From NCBI RefSeq assembly GCF_004362515.1, contig NZ_SNXU01000001.1:5146001-5210000 (forward strand): 64,000 nt of DNA, in the 5' to 3' direction. Positions 1 through 8,611 of this stretch are shown in pieces. Position numbers and translations under genes: made by a program. Under the pieces are notes generated by a model that was not told the DNA's origin, did not search any database, and worked only from the letters and a program-made list of their open reading frames with translations. The first letter of the stretch is position 1. Each line of letters begins with the position of its first letter. Source of the stretch: Actinokineospora alba. GTDB lineage: Bacteria > Actinomycetota > Actinomycetes > Mycobacteriales > Pseudonocardiaceae.

Positions 1-438
1 GTTGACGAACAGCTGGCGGGCACGCGTCCCCGCGGCCACCGGCGCCCGGTGGATGCCGCGGCCGGCGTCGCTGACCTGCCAGCCGGTGACCTGGCGGCCG
101 CCGGAGAGGATGGGCCGCTCACCGGGGTACGCCTGCCAGACCGCGGGCCTGCCCGCGACCCCGGAGTCGGCGGCGGTGAGGTCGAACGTGCTGGTCAGCC
201 GGTAGGTCCCGCCCCGGAGCTGGACGACGACGTCGCCGCCGGGGAGCAGCGCCCGGGCCTTGTCCCGGGCTCCGGTGAGAGAACAGGGCGCGGCCACGGT
301 GCAGGCGGTTCCCGACCCGGTCGGCGCCGCGTAGAGCGTGGTCGCCGCGGCCTGTGCCGAGCCGGGTGCCGCGAGGGTGGTGGCGATCGCCGCCACCACG
401 GCTAACCGGCTGATCCGCCATCTGGTCCGTGTGTCCAC
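1..438 (-). CDS. Secreted right-handed beta-helix protein, 5' part only
   Basis: The gene runs off the left edge; 146 N-terminal codons are present. I chose GTG at 438 because AGGTGG lies just upstream and the reading then opens with a signal peptide (positive start, hydrophobic stretch, AQAA cleavage region). The mature part has LYAAPTGSG, a Cys pair, LRGGTYRLTSTF, AYPGERPILSGG and VTGW. These are typical of the first coils of right-handed parallel beta-helix proteins that act on polysaccharides outside the cell. It is divergent from the L-fucose operon and shares its 235-bp intergenic region, so it may help release sugar for that pathway (inference). The substrate cannot be told from this fragment. 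Confidence 0.75.
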   Translation of the reverse strand, partial: MDTRTRWRISRLAVVAAIATTLAAPGSAQAAATTLYAAPTGSGTACTVAAPCSLTGARDKARALLPGGDVVVQLRGGTYRLTSTFDLTAADSGVAGRPAVWQAYPGERPILSGGRQVTGWQVSDAGRGIHRAPVAAGTRARQLFVN

Positions 439-604
439 GCCGCACCACCTGTCCGATCACTGTCGCTGGCTGAGGTGTCGGCAAGTGTGAAATGGATCGG
501 ATGTTTCCGCAAGGTCGCTGGCCGGAATCACGGCAGGTTGGCGCTATTGAGACCCAGGTAGACCAGCACATCCGATCTATCTGTCATCAATCTGGCTGAA
601 GGTC

Positions 605-634
605 TTGCAACTTGACGGACCTACCAGCTATACA
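605..634 (+). promoter_or_regulatory. Putative promoter of the fucose operon
   Basis: TTGCAA (605-610) and TATACA (629-634) are separated by 18 nt. Transcription would start near 641, so the palindrome at 645-655 would lie on the start region, a geometry that fits repression. The match is found by eye only. Confidence 0.35.
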
Positions 635-644
635 TCTCGGCAAT

Positions 645-655
645 ACATCAGATGT
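645..655. promoter_or_regulatory. Candidate operator ACATC-N-GATGT of the fucose operon
   Basis: The perfect palindrome ACATCAGATGT lies about 11 nt after the putative -10 box and 19 nt before the GTG of the first gene. The same palindrome with C as centre base occurs at 9331-9341, in front of the GntR gene and lutA. Weaker copies lie at 568-578 (ACATCCGATCT) and 494-504 (right half GATGT intact). I infer that the FadR-type GntR protein encoded at 8612-9313 binds it. Confidence 0.55.
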
Positions 656-673
656 TTGCGGAGAGGGTGTCGC

Positions 674-1525
674 GTGAAGCTGCTTCGAGTGGGACCGGCC
701 GGGGAGGAGGTGCCCGCTGTCCTCGACGAGTCGGGCGGGCTGCTCGACCTGTCCGGGATCGTCTCCGACATCGACGGCGCGTTCCTGGCGGCAGGCGGCG
801 TCGACCAGGTCCGCGCCGCCGTCGAGGCCGGGGGACTGCCGGAGCTGCCCGCGGGCCTGCGGATCGGTGCGCCGGTCGCCCGGCCCGGCAAGATCGTCTG
901 CGTCGGGCTGAACTACTCCGACCACGCCGAGGAGACCGGCGCGGAGAAGCCGACCGAGCCGGTGCTGTTCATGAAGGCGCCCAACACGGTGATCGGCCCG
1001 GACGACCAGGTCCTGGTCCCGCGCGGCAGCCTCAAGACGGACTGGGAAGTCGAACTCGCGGTCGTCATCGGCTCGACCGCCCGCTATCTGACCGGCCACG
1101 CGGATGCCCTGGCCCGCGTGGCCGGTTACGCCATCTCCAACGACGTCTCCGAGCGGGAGTTCCAGCTCGAGCGCGGCGGCCAGTGGGACAAGGGGAAGTC
1201 CTGCGAGACGTTCAACCCGCTGGGCCCGTGGCTGGTCACCGCCGACGAGGTCGCCGACCCGCAGTCGCTGGGCATGCGCCTGTGGGTCAACGGGACGCTC
1301 CGGCAGGACGGCAACAGCAAGAACATGATCTTCGCCGTCGCCGAGATCGTCCGGTACGTGTCCCAGTTCATGGTCCTCGAACCCGGCGACGTGATCAACA
1401 CGGGCACGCCCGCGGGTGTCGCGCTCGGCCTGCCCGACCCGAAGCCGTACCTGCGGGCGGGCGACGTGGTCGAGGTCGAGATCGACGGACTTGGGCGCCA
1501 GCGCCAGGAAGTGGGCCAGGCATGA
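674..1525 (+). CDS. FAH-family hydrolase, probable 2,4-diketo-3-deoxy-L-fuconate hydrolase
   Basis: A 283-residue fumarylacetoacetate hydrolase-fold protein. It would cleave 2,4-diketo-3-deoxy-L-fuconate to pyruvate and L-lactate, the last step of oxidative L-fucose breakdown. Visible family marks are GKIVCVGLNYSDHAEE, the metal-ligand block DWEVELAVVIG, NDVSEREFQ, and PGDVINTGTPAG near the C-terminus. I chose GTG 674 because GAGAGG lies 7 nt upstream; an upstream in-frame start would read through the putative promoter and operator. Its stop overlaps the next start (ATGA). The substrate is inferred from the neighbouring L-fuconate dehydratase and SDR; the L-rhamnose pathway shares the same final intermediate. 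Confidence 0.85.
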   Translation: MKLLRVGPAGEEVPAVLDESGGLLDLSGIVSDIDGAFLAAGGVDQVRAAVEAGGLPELPAGLRIGAPVARPGKIVCVGLNYSDHAEETGAEKPTEPVLFMKAPNTVIGPDDQVLVPRGSLKTDWEVELAVVIGSTARYLTGHADALARVAGYAISNDVSEREFQLERGGQWDKGKSCETFNPLGPWLVTADEVADPQSLGMRLWVNGTLRQDGNSKNMIFAVAEIVRYVSQFMVLEPGDVINTGTPAGVALGLPDPKPYLRAGDVVEVEIDGLGRQRQEVGQA

Positions 1526-2874
1526 GCGAGTTCGCGAGCGAATCATCGGCACGGCCCGCGCGAATCGTGAGCCTGCGCACCCACGACATCCGGTTCCCGA
1601 CGTCGCTGGAGCTCGACGGCTCGGACGCGATGAACCCGGACCCGGACTACTCGGCCGCCTACGTCGTCCTCGGCACCGATTCGCCGGACGGCCTGGAGGG
1701 CCATGGGTTCGCGTTCACCATCGGCCGCGGCAACGACATCCAGAGCACCGCCATCCGCGCACTGGAGTCCTATGTGGTCGGGCGGCGGCTCGACGACACG
1801 CTCGAGGACCTCGGCGGCATCTGGAAGGCGATGGTCCACGACTCGCAGCTGCGCTGGCTGGGCCCGGAGAAGGGCGTCATGCACATGGCGGTCTCCGCGG
1901 TGATCAACGCGCTGTGGGACCTCAAGGCCAAGCGGGCAGGCAAGCCGGTCTGGGAGGTGCTGGCGGGCCTGACCCCCGAGCAGCTCGTGGACCTCGTCGA
2001 CTTCCGCTACCTCACCGACGCGCTCACCCGCGATGAGGCGCTGGCGATCCTGCGCGCCGCCGAGCCCGGCCGCGCCGAGCGAAAGGCGAAGCTGCTGGCC
2101 GAGGGGTATCCCGCGTACACGACCTCGCCCGGCTGGCTCGGCTACGACGACGCCAAGCTGCGCAGGCTCTGCGCCGAGGCGGTCGCCGAGGGGTTCACCC
2201 AGATCAAGCTGAAGGTCGGCGCCGACCTGGCCGACGACATCCGCCGCATGCGCATCGCCCGTGAGACCGTGGGCCCCGGCATCCGCATCGCGATCGACGC
2301 GAACCAGCGCTGGGACGTCGGCGCCGCGATCACCTGGGTCGAGGCGCTCGCCGAGTTCGACCCGTGGTGGGTCGAGGAGCCGACCAGCCCCGACGACGTG
2401 CTCGGCCACGCGACCATCGCCCGCGCGATCGCGCCGATCAAGGTCGCCACCGGCGAGCACGTGCAGAACCGGGTGGTCTTCAAACAGCTGCTGCAGTCCG
2501 GGGCGATCTCGTTCCTGCAGCTCGACGCGGCCCGGGTGGCCGGGGTGAACGAGAACGTCGGCATCCTGCTGCTCGCCGCCAAGTTCAGCGTGCCGGTGTG
2601 CCCACACGCGGGCGGGGTCGGGCTGTGCGAGCTGGTCCAGCACCTGTCGATGTTCGACTTCGTCGCGGTGTCCGGCTCGCTCGACGACCGGGTGATCGAG
2701 TACGTCGACCACCTGCACGAGCACTTCGTGGACCCCGTGCGGATCGAGAACGGGAACTACGTCACGCCGACCGCGCCGGGATTCGGGGCGACCATGCACC
2801 CCCGGACGCTGCTCCAGTTCGCCTACCCTGACGGTCCCGTGTGGACCGCGGCGAAGCAGAGGAACGCGTCATGA
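1522..2874 (+). CDS. L-fuconate dehydratase (enolase superfamily)
   Basis: A 450-residue cytosolic enzyme that dehydrates L-fuconate to 2-keto-3-deoxy-L-fuconate. It follows the known family closely over its length: THDIRFPTS, DGSDAMNPDPDYSAAY, GRGND, QLRWLGPEKGVMHMA, the catalytic KLKVG lysines, metal ligands in DANQRW, WVEEPTSPDD and ATGEH, and HAGGVGLCE with the catalytic His. Start and stop both overlap neighbours by 4 nt (ATGA), so translation of the first three genes is probably coupled. This is the gene that identifies the pathway as fucose rather than rhamnose. The reading frame stays open upstream to 652, but that extension only shadows the first gene. Confidence 0.93.
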   Translation: MSEFASESSARPARIVSLRTHDIRFPTSLELDGSDAMNPDPDYSAAYVVLGTDSPDGLEGHGFAFTIGRGNDIQSTAIRALESYVVGRRLDDTLEDLGGIWKAMVHDSQLRWLGPEKGVMHMAVSAVINALWDLKAKRAGKPVWEVLAGLTPEQLVDLVDFRYLTDALTRDEALAILRAAEPGRAERKAKLLAEGYPAYTTSPGWLGYDDAKLRRLCAEAVAEGFTQIKLKVGADLADDIRRMRIARETVGPGIRIAIDANQRWDVGAAITWVEALAEFDPWWVEEPTSPDDVLGHATIARAIAPIKVATGEHVQNRVVFKQLLQSGAISFLQLDAARVAGVNENVGILLLAAKFSVPVCPHAGGVGLCELVQHLSMFDFVAVSGSLDDRVIEYVDHLHEHFVDPVRIENGNYVTPTAPGFGATMHPRTLLQFAYPDGPVWTAAKQRNAS

Positions 2875-3626
2875 CGGACTTCACCGGCCTTCGCGCCATC
2901 GTCACCGGCGGCGGATCGGGCATCGGCCTGGCGACGGCCACCCACCTGGCAGCGCTCGGCGCGCAGGTCGCCTGCCTGGATCTCGACCCCGCGGGCGTCC
3001 CCGTGCCGCTGCTCGGCCTCACCGCCGACGTCAGCGACGAGGACTCGGTGACCAGAGCGGTGAACCAGGCCGCCGAGGCGTTCGGCGGGCTGGACATCGT
3101 GGTCAACAACGCCGGAATCGGCGCGCAGGGAACCGTCGAGGACGGCACCTACGACGAGTGGCGCAAGGTGTTCGAGGTCAACGTGCTCGGCATCGTCCGC
3201 ACCAGCCGGGCCGCCCTGCCCCACCTGCGGGAATCGTCCGCGGCGGCGATCGTCAACACCTGCTCGATCGCCGCGACCGCCGGACTGCCCCAGCGCGCGC
3301 TCTACAGCGCGAGCAAAGGCGCCGTTCAGTCGCTGACCCTGGCCATGGCCGCCGACCACGTGGCCGACGGCGTGCGGGTCAACTGCGTCAACCCGGGCAC
3401 CGCGGACACCCCGTGGGTGCGCAGGCTGCTGGACTCCGCCGAGGACCCGGCCGCCGAGTTGGCCGCGCTCAACGCGCGCCAGCCCATGGGACGGCTGGTG
3501 ACCGCCGACGAGGTCGCCGCCGCCATCGCCTATCTCGCCGGACCCCACGCCGCGTCGACCACCGGAACCGTGCTCGCGGTCGACGGTGGCATGCAGGGCC
3601 TACGCCTGCGCCCCCGAACCAGCTGA
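2871..3626 (+). CDS. SDR oxidoreductase, probable 2-keto-3-deoxy-L-fuconate dehydrogenase
   Basis: A 251-residue classical short-chain dehydrogenase. It has the TGGGSGIG dinucleotide loop, DLD after the second strand (suggesting NAD preference), NNAG, the catalytic Ser in NTCSIA, YSASK and NPG. In the pathway it would oxidise C4 of 2-keto-3-deoxy-L-fuconate to give the substrate of the FAH-type hydrolase encoded first in the operon. ATG 2871 overlaps the dehydratase stop and has GAGGAA upstream. The exact substrate is inferred from operon position; the fold and cofactor family are clear. Confidence 0.85.
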   Translation: MTDFTGLRAIVTGGGSGIGLATATHLAALGAQVACLDLDPAGVPVPLLGLTADVSDEDSVTRAVNQAAEAFGGLDIVVNNAGIGAQGTVEDGTYDEWRKVFEVNVLGIVRTSRAALPHLRESSAAAIVNTCSIAATAGLPQRALYSASKGAVQSLTLAMAADHVADGVRVNCVNPGTADTPWVRRLLDSAEDPAAELAALNARQPMGRLVTADEVAAAIAYLAGPHAASTTGTVLAVDGGMQGLRLRPRTS

Positions 3627-3668
3627 ACGACCCCCGCAGATTTCCCGTTGTCGAATCGAGGACAGTCA

Positions 3669-4721
3669 ATGAAGATCACCTCCCGCTCCCGGGCCGCGTT
3701 CGCCATCATCGCGGCGACGACCCTGGCCGTGTCGCTGTCGGCGTGCAGCAAGGACTCCGACACCCCCGCCGCGCCGGGCTCGAACGCGGGCGGCGGCGTC
3801 GGCGTCGACCTGCCCCGCGCGGACTCCGACTTCTGGAACGCCTACGCCAAGTACGTGCCCGCCAAGGCCAAGGACCTGGGCGTCACCGTCACGTCGACCA
3901 CGAACTCGCAGAACGACGTGCAGAAGCTGCTGACCAACGTCGACAGCCTGGTCGCCCAGGGCGCCAAGGCCCTCGTCATGGCCCCGCAGGACACCGGTGC
4001 GATCGCCTCGAAGCTCGACGAGCTCGCGGGCAAGAAGATTCCCGTGGTCAGCGTCGACACCCGCCCCGACTCGGGCAGCGTCTACATGGTCGTCCGCGCC
4101 GACAACCGCGCGTACGGCACCAAGGCCTGCGAGTTCCTCGGCGAGAAGCTGGGCGGCAAGGGCAAGGTCATCGAGTTCCAGGGCTCGCTGTCCTCGATCA
4201 ACGGCCGTGACCGCTCCGAGGCGTTCAAGGAGTGCATGACCAAGAAGTTCCCGGACATCAAGGTGTTCGAGGAGCCGACCGAGTGGGAGGGCGCCAAGGC
4301 CCAGGCAGCGCTGGAGACCCGCCTGACCACCGACCCCGACATCAAGGGCGTCTACATGCAGGCCGGTGGCGTGTTCCTCGACCCGACCCTGCAGGTGCTC
4401 AAGCAGCGTGGCCTGCTGGTCCCGCCGAGCGACCCCAAGCACATCTTCATCATCTCCAACGACGGCATCCCGCAGGAGTTCGACGCCATCCGCAAGGGTG
4501 AGATCGACGCGACCGTCTCCCAGCCCGCCGACACCTACGCGGGCATCGGCCTCTACTGGGCCAAGCAGGCCCTCGCGGGCGTCACCCCCAAGGAAGGCCC
4601 GACCGACCACGGCAGCATCGTCATCAAGCTGCCCAACGGTTTCGAGGACCAGCTCCCCGCACCGCTGGTGACCAAGGACAACGTGGACGACGCTTCCCTC
4701 TGGGGCAACGCCAAGTCCTGA
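3669..4721 (+). CDS. Sugar ABC transporter substrate-binding lipoprotein
   Basis: A 350-residue periplasmic-binding-protein-like (RbsB/type 1) lipoprotein. It has a signal peptide ending in the lipobox LSAC, then SDFWNAYAKYV, NSQNDVQKLLTNVDSLVAQGAKALVMAP, VSVDTRPDSG and IFIISNDGIPQEFDAIRKGEIDATVSQP, all typical of simple-sugar binding proteins. ATG 3669 has GAGGA 6 nt upstream. It starts the transport part of the operon, 42 nt after the SDR, and is followed by its ATPase and permease. L-fucose or a fucoside is the likely ligand from context only. Confidence 0.9.
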   Translation: MKITSRSRAAFAIIAATTLAVSLSACSKDSDTPAAPGSNAGGGVGVDLPRADSDFWNAYAKYVPAKAKDLGVTVTSTTNSQNDVQKLLTNVDSLVAQGAKALVMAPQDTGAIASKLDELAGKKIPVVSVDTRPDSGSVYMVVRADNRAYGTKACEFLGEKLGGKGKVIEFQGSLSSINGRDRSEAFKECMTKKFPDIKVFEEPTEWEGAKAQAALETRLTTDPDIKGVYMQAGGVFLDPTLQVLKQRGLLVPPSDPKHIFIISNDGIPQEFDAIRKGEIDATVSQPADTYAGIGLYWAKQALAGVTPKEGPTDHGSIVIKLPNGFEDQLPAPLVTKDNVDDASLWGNAKS

Positions 4722-4752
4722 CCTGACCGGCACCCAGAAGAGGTAATCCACG

Positions 4753-6264
4753 ATGGACACCCAGCATCCGCTGGTCGCGGCGACCGGGATCGTCAAGCGC
4801 TTCGGGCCGACCGTCGCGCTCGCCGACGGGAACCTGACGGTGCACGCCGGTGAGACCCACGCGCTGGTCGGACGCAACGGCGCCGGGAAGTCGACCATGG
4901 TCGGCGTGCTCACCGGGCTGCTCAAGCCGGACGCGGGCGAGGTCCGCTTCGCCGGCGTGCGGGCGCCCGCGCTCGGTGACCGGGCCGCATGGCGCGAGCG
5001 GGTGGCGTGTGTCTACCAGTACCCGTCGGTGGTCAAGGAGCTGACCGTCGCGGAGAACCTCTTCCTGCACCGGCAGCCGCGCGGGCGGTTCGGCCTGATC
5101 TCGCCGAGCCGTCAGCGCAGGCAGGCCGCGGACCTGCTCGACGCGTGGTCGGTCGCGGTGTCGCCCGACCTGCCCGCGGCCGAGTTGAGCGTCGAGCAGC
5201 GCCAGCTCGTCGAGATCGCGAGCGCCCTGTCGCTGGGCGCCCGCTTCGTCATCCTCGACGAGCCGACCGCGCAGCTGGAGGGCCGGGCGATCACCCGGCT
5301 GTTCGACAAGCTGCGCGCGCTGCAGGACGCCGGGGTGACTTTCCTGTTCATCTCCCACCACCTGCCCGAGATCTACGAGATCTGCCAGCGGGTCACCGTC
5401 TTCCGCGACGCCCGGCACATCGTCACCGACACGGTGGCCAACCTGGACCGGGACAAGCTGGTGGCCGCGATGATCGGCGAGGCACGCGGGCTCGTGCAGG
5501 TCGGCGCCGACCGACCGGCCGTGCCCGACACCGCCGAGCCGGTGCTCGAACTCGCGGGCGTGACCGTGCCAGGTCACGTCAGCGACGTGGATCTGACCGT
5601 GCGCCGAGGCGAGATCGTCGGCGTGGCGGGTTCAGCGGTCAGCGGCAAGCGTCAGCTCGCCGAGGCCCTGGCCGGACTGCGCGGGCGCGCCGGGGCGGTG
5701 TTCGTGGCGGGGCGAAGGGTCCGCCCGGGCACGGTGCGCGCCGCGCTGGACGGCGGGATCGGGTACCTGCCGGGTGACCGCAACATCGACGGGTTCGTGG
5801 GGGGCCTGTCGGTGGCGGAGAACGCGACCATGACGATCGCCAAGAAGCTCGGCCCCGCGGGCATGGTGCTGCCGGGCAAGCGGGACGCCGCCGCCCGGAC
5901 CATGATCGCCGACCTGGACATCCACACCTCCGGCCCGGACCAGCCGGTCGGCGAGCTGTCCGGCGGCAACGCCCAGAAGGTCGTGATGGCCCGCGCGCTG
6001 GCCGGCGACCCGGAAGTCATCGTGCTGGTGCAGCCGACCGCGGGCGTCGACGTGCGCTCGAAGGAGTCGCTGCTGGGCGCGGTGGACGAGAAGACCCGTG
6101 AGCAGCGGGGCGCCCTGCTCATCTCAGACGAACTGGACGACCTGCGGGTGTGCGACCGCGTCGTGGTGATGCTCGGCGGGCGGATCGTCGCCGAGCACGC
6201 GCGCGGCTGGGACGAGACTCAGCTTGTCGCCGAAATCGAGGGAATCAATGAGCACCGTGCCTGA
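4753..6264 (+). CDS. Sugar ABC transporter ATP-binding protein (RbsA-like, two ABC domains)
   Basis: A 503-residue tandem ATPase of the CUT2 type. The first half has Walker A GRNGAGKST, a divergent signature (LSVEQRQ) and Walker B LDEPTAQLEG. The second half has a degenerate Walker A (GSAVSGKRQ), a good signature LSGGNAQKV and a weak Walker B VLVQPTAGVD. One intact and one altered nucleotide site are usual in this family. It energises import by the adjacent permease. AAGAGG precedes ATG 4753; the 3' end overlaps the permease gene by 17 nt. Confidence 0.92.
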   Translation: MDTQHPLVAATGIVKRFGPTVALADGNLTVHAGETHALVGRNGAGKSTMVGVLTGLLKPDAGEVRFAGVRAPALGDRAAWRERVACVYQYPSVVKELTVAENLFLHRQPRGRFGLISPSRQRRQAADLLDAWSVAVSPDLPAAELSVEQRQLVEIASALSLGARFVILDEPTAQLEGRAITRLFDKLRALQDAGVTFLFISHHLPEIYEICQRVTVFRDARHIVTDTVANLDRDKLVAAMIGEARGLVQVGADRPAVPDTAEPVLELAGVTVPGHVSDVDLTVRRGEIVGVAGSAVSGKRQLAEALAGLRGRAGAVFVAGRRVRPGTVRAALDGGIGYLPGDRNIDGFVGGLSVAENATMTIAKKLGPAGMVLPGKRDAAARTMIADLDIHTSGPDQPVGELSGGNAQKVVMARALAGDPEVIVLVQPTAGVDVRSKESLLGAVDEKTREQRGALLISDELDDLRVCDRVVVMLGGRIVAEHARGWDETQLVAEIEGINEHRA

Positions 6265-7315
6265 AATCCTGGACACCGAGCCCGCGGCGGTGGAGCCGAG
6301 CGACAGTGGCGAACCGGCCAAGTCGGGCAGGCCGAGCAACCGTCTGCGGCTGGCCAAACTGCGTGACCTGGCCCTGATCCCGCCGATCATCGTCGTGCTC
6401 ATCATCGGCTACTCGATCAACCCCGACGTCTTCCTGACGAAGTCGTACCTGGTCGACAACGTGCTGAAGTACCAGGCCGTGCTGGCGCTGCTTGTGCTCG
6501 CCGAGGCCCTGGTGCTCATCGTGGGCAAAATGGACCTGTCGCTGGAGTCGACCGTCGGGTTCGCCCCCGCCATCGCGGTGTTCTTCGTGGTCGGCAGCAC
6601 CGACTTCCTCGGCGCGCCGTGGCCCGCGTGGACGGTGCTGCCGGTGACGCTGTTCTTCGGCGTCCTGGTCGGCCTGTTCAACGCGTTCATGATCGTCAAG
6701 GTCCGGCTCTCGGCGTTCATGGTCACCCTGGCCATGTTGATCCTGCTGCGCGGCCTGCAGCTGGCCATCGTCGGCGGTGCCACGATGTCCAACCTGGCCA
6801 AGAAGATCCCCGTGATCGACGACCTGGGCAGCATCCGCGTCGTCGGCCTGCCGGTCTCGATCTGGATCGTGGTCGTGTCCTTCGGGGTGGGCATCGTGGT
6901 GCTCGGCTACACCCGGGCGGGCCGGTCGATCTACGCGGTGGGCGGCAACGCCGCCGCGGCGCGGGCGGCGGGCATCCGGGTCGAGCGGGTCGTGTTCACC
7001 ACCCTCATCATCGCCAGCGTGCTGGCCGCGTTCGCGGGCCTGATGCTGGCGGGGCAGCTGGGCGCGGTGTCGGCCACCATGGGCGACGGCATGATCTTCA
7101 AGGTGTTCGCGGCCGCGGTCATCGGCGGCATCATGCTCGACGGCGGCAAGGGGTCGCTGTTCGGCGCGCTGACCGGCGTGCTCCTGCTCGGCCTGCTGGA
7201 GAGCGTGCTGGTGCTGGCCCAGGTCGACCCGCTGCAGATCCAGGCGGTGTACGGCCTGGTCATCCTGGTAGCGCTCATCATCGCCCGGGTGACCAGCGGA
7301 AAAGCGCAGGACTAG
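6248..7315 (+). CDS. Sugar ABC transporter permease (RbsC-like)
   Basis: A 355-residue integral membrane permease. About 45 mostly polar residues precede a series of roughly 8-10 hydrophobic segments (LALIPPIIVVLIIGYSIN, LALLVLAEALVLIVGKMDLS, and so on to the C-terminus). The LIVGKMDLSLEST and GGNAAAARAAGI blocks are typical of the BPD_transp_2 family. I chose ATG 6248, inside the end of the ATPase gene, because GAGGGA lies just upstream. It forms the membrane channel for the importer made with its two upstream neighbours. Confidence 0.92.
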   Translation: MSTVPEILDTEPAAVEPSDSGEPAKSGRPSNRLRLAKLRDLALIPPIIVVLIIGYSINPDVFLTKSYLVDNVLKYQAVLALLVLAEALVLIVGKMDLSLESTVGFAPAIAVFFVVGSTDFLGAPWPAWTVLPVTLFFGVLVGLFNAFMIVKVRLSAFMVTLAMLILLRGLQLAIVGGATMSNLAKKIPVIDDLGSIRVVGLPVSIWIVVVSFGVGIVVLGYTRAGRSIYAVGGNAAAARAAGIRVERVVFTTLIIASVLAAFAGLMLAGQLGAVSATMGDGMIFKVFAAAVIGGIMLDGGKGSLFGALTGVLLLGLLESVLVLAQVDPLQIQAVYGLVILVALIIARVTSGKAQD

Positions 7316-7317
7316 CG

Positions 7318-7629
7318 GTGGAGCGAATCGCGTTGCACACCCGGCTCAAGCCCGGTGCCGAAGCGGAGTACGAGCGGGTCCACGCGGTGATCCCGGTCGA
7401 ACTCGACGCCGCCCTGCGCGAGGCGGGTGTGCACACTTGGCGGATCTGGCGCGACGGGCTCGACCTGTTCCACGTCGTGGAGGTCGATGACTACCACGCC
7501 ATGCGCCGGGCGCTGGCCGACCACCCGGCGAACGTCCCGTGGCAGGCGCGGATGGCCGCGCTGCTCGACGTCCCGGACGACTACTCCGGCGACGACCGCG
7601 GGGTTCCGCTGGTCTGGGAGCTGCCGTGA
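7318..7629 (+). CDS. L-rhamnose/L-fucose mutarotase-type protein (RhaM family)
   Basis: A 103-residue protein matching the usual length of the RhaM/DUF718 mutarotase fold. It has LHTRLKPGAEAEYERVHA, the active-site region HTWRIWRDGLDLFHVVEVDDY, and VPWQARMAALLDV. Members interconvert anomers of 6-deoxy sugars, so here it would supply the anomer used by the adjacent aldo/keto reductase. GTG 7318 follows the permease stop by 2 nt; its own stop overlaps the next start (GTGA). Fucose rather than rhamnose is inferred from the dehydratase. Confidence 0.83.
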   Translation: MERIALHTRLKPGAEAEYERVHAVIPVELDAALREAGVHTWRIWRDGLDLFHVVEVDDYHAMRRALADHPANVPWQARMAALLDVPDDYSGDDRGVPLVWELP

Positions 7630-8561
7630 AGTCGGTGCGGCTGGGGGGTTCCAAGGCCGAGGTGACCGGCCTCGGGTTCGGCGGGGCGGGGATCGGCAAC
7701 CTGTTCACCGCGGTGTCCGAAGTGGACGCTCGGGGTGCGGTGGACGCGGCGTGGGCGGCGGGGGTGCGGTACTTCGACACCGCGCCGCACTACGGCCTCG
7801 GGTTGTCCGAGCGGCGGCTGGGGGCCGCTCTGGCCGACCGCCCGCGATCGGAGTACGTCGTCTCGACGAAGGTCGGCCGCATCCTGGAGCCCGGGGCCGG
7901 AGGACGCGACGACGAGGGGTTCGACGTGCCCGCCGACTACCGCAGGCGCTGGGACTTCAGCGCCGACGGCGTGCGTCGGTCTATTGAGGACAGTCTGGTT
8001 CGCCTGGGGATGGACCGGATCGACGTCGTGTTACTGCATGATCCGGACGACCATTGGGCGGAGGCGGTCGGGTCGGCCTATCCGGCGTTGCACGACCTGC
8101 GGTCGCAGGGGGTCGTGGGCGCGATCGGGGTGGGCATGAATCAGTGGGAGATGCCCGCACGGTTCGTCGCCGAGACCGACATCGACGTGGTGATGCTCGC
8201 GGGCCGGTACACGCTGCTCGACCGGTCGGCGGCCCCGAAACTGTTGCCGTTGTGCCTGAGCCGGGGCGTCTCGGTGATCGCGGCGGGCGTGTTCAACAGC
8301 GGAGTGCTGGCCACCGACACCCCGGGTGCGACTTACGACTACGCCCCGGTTCCCGAGCCGGTGCGCGCCCGGGTGGTCCGGATGGCGGAGATCTGCCGTG
8401 CGCACCGCGTGTCCTTGCCGCAGGCCGCGATCGCGTTCGCCGCCCGACACCCGGCCGTCGCCTCGGTCGTCGTCGGCGCCCAGTCAGCGGACCAGTTCTC
8501 CCGCAACGCCTCGCTGTACGCCACCGCGGTGCCCGACAAGCTGTGGGACGACCTGCCGTGA
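7626..8561 (+). CDS. Aldo/keto reductase, probable L-fucose (D-threo-aldose) 1-dehydrogenase
   Basis: A 311-residue AKR-family enzyme. It has LGFGGAGIGNL, the barrel strand FDTAPHYGLGLSERRLG (catalytic Asp and Tyr), the lysine in VSTKVGR, LLHDPDDH with the family His, and VVVGAQSADQ near the C-terminus. This subgroup oxidises L-fucose and related aldoses at C1 to the lactone. That would make the operon's last gene the pathway's first enzyme. GTG 7626 overlaps the mutarotase stop (GTGA). No lactonase gene is visible in this operon. Confidence 0.82.
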   Translation: MKSVRLGGSKAEVTGLGFGGAGIGNLFTAVSEVDARGAVDAAWAAGVRYFDTAPHYGLGLSERRLGAALADRPRSEYVVSTKVGRILEPGAGGRDDEGFDVPADYRRRWDFSADGVRRSIEDSLVRLGMDRIDVVLLHDPDDHWAEAVGSAYPALHDLRSQGVVGAIGVGMNQWEMPARFVAETDIDVVMLAGRYTLLDRSAAPKLLPLCLSRGVSVIAAGVFNSGVLATDTPGATYDYAPVPEPVRARVVRMAEICRAHRVSLPQAAIAFAARHPAVASVVVGAQSADQFSRNASLYATAVPDKLWDDLP

Positions 8562-8611
8562 CCGTTGATCCGCGCGCGGGGCGGTTTCCGCACCCTGCCC
8601 GGCCGGAAAGC

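Noticed and set aside
652..1521. A 290-codon open upstream extension of the L-fuconate dehydratase frame
   Set aside because: It is Arg/Gly-rich and covers the FAH-type hydrolase in another frame; the ATG at 1522 gives the normal dehydratase N-terminus.
674..8561. Assignment of the first operon to L-rhamnose because of the RhaM-type mutarotase
   Set aside because: The dehydratase matches L-fuconate dehydratase closely along its length; the mutarotase and the final hydrolase are compatible with either sugar.
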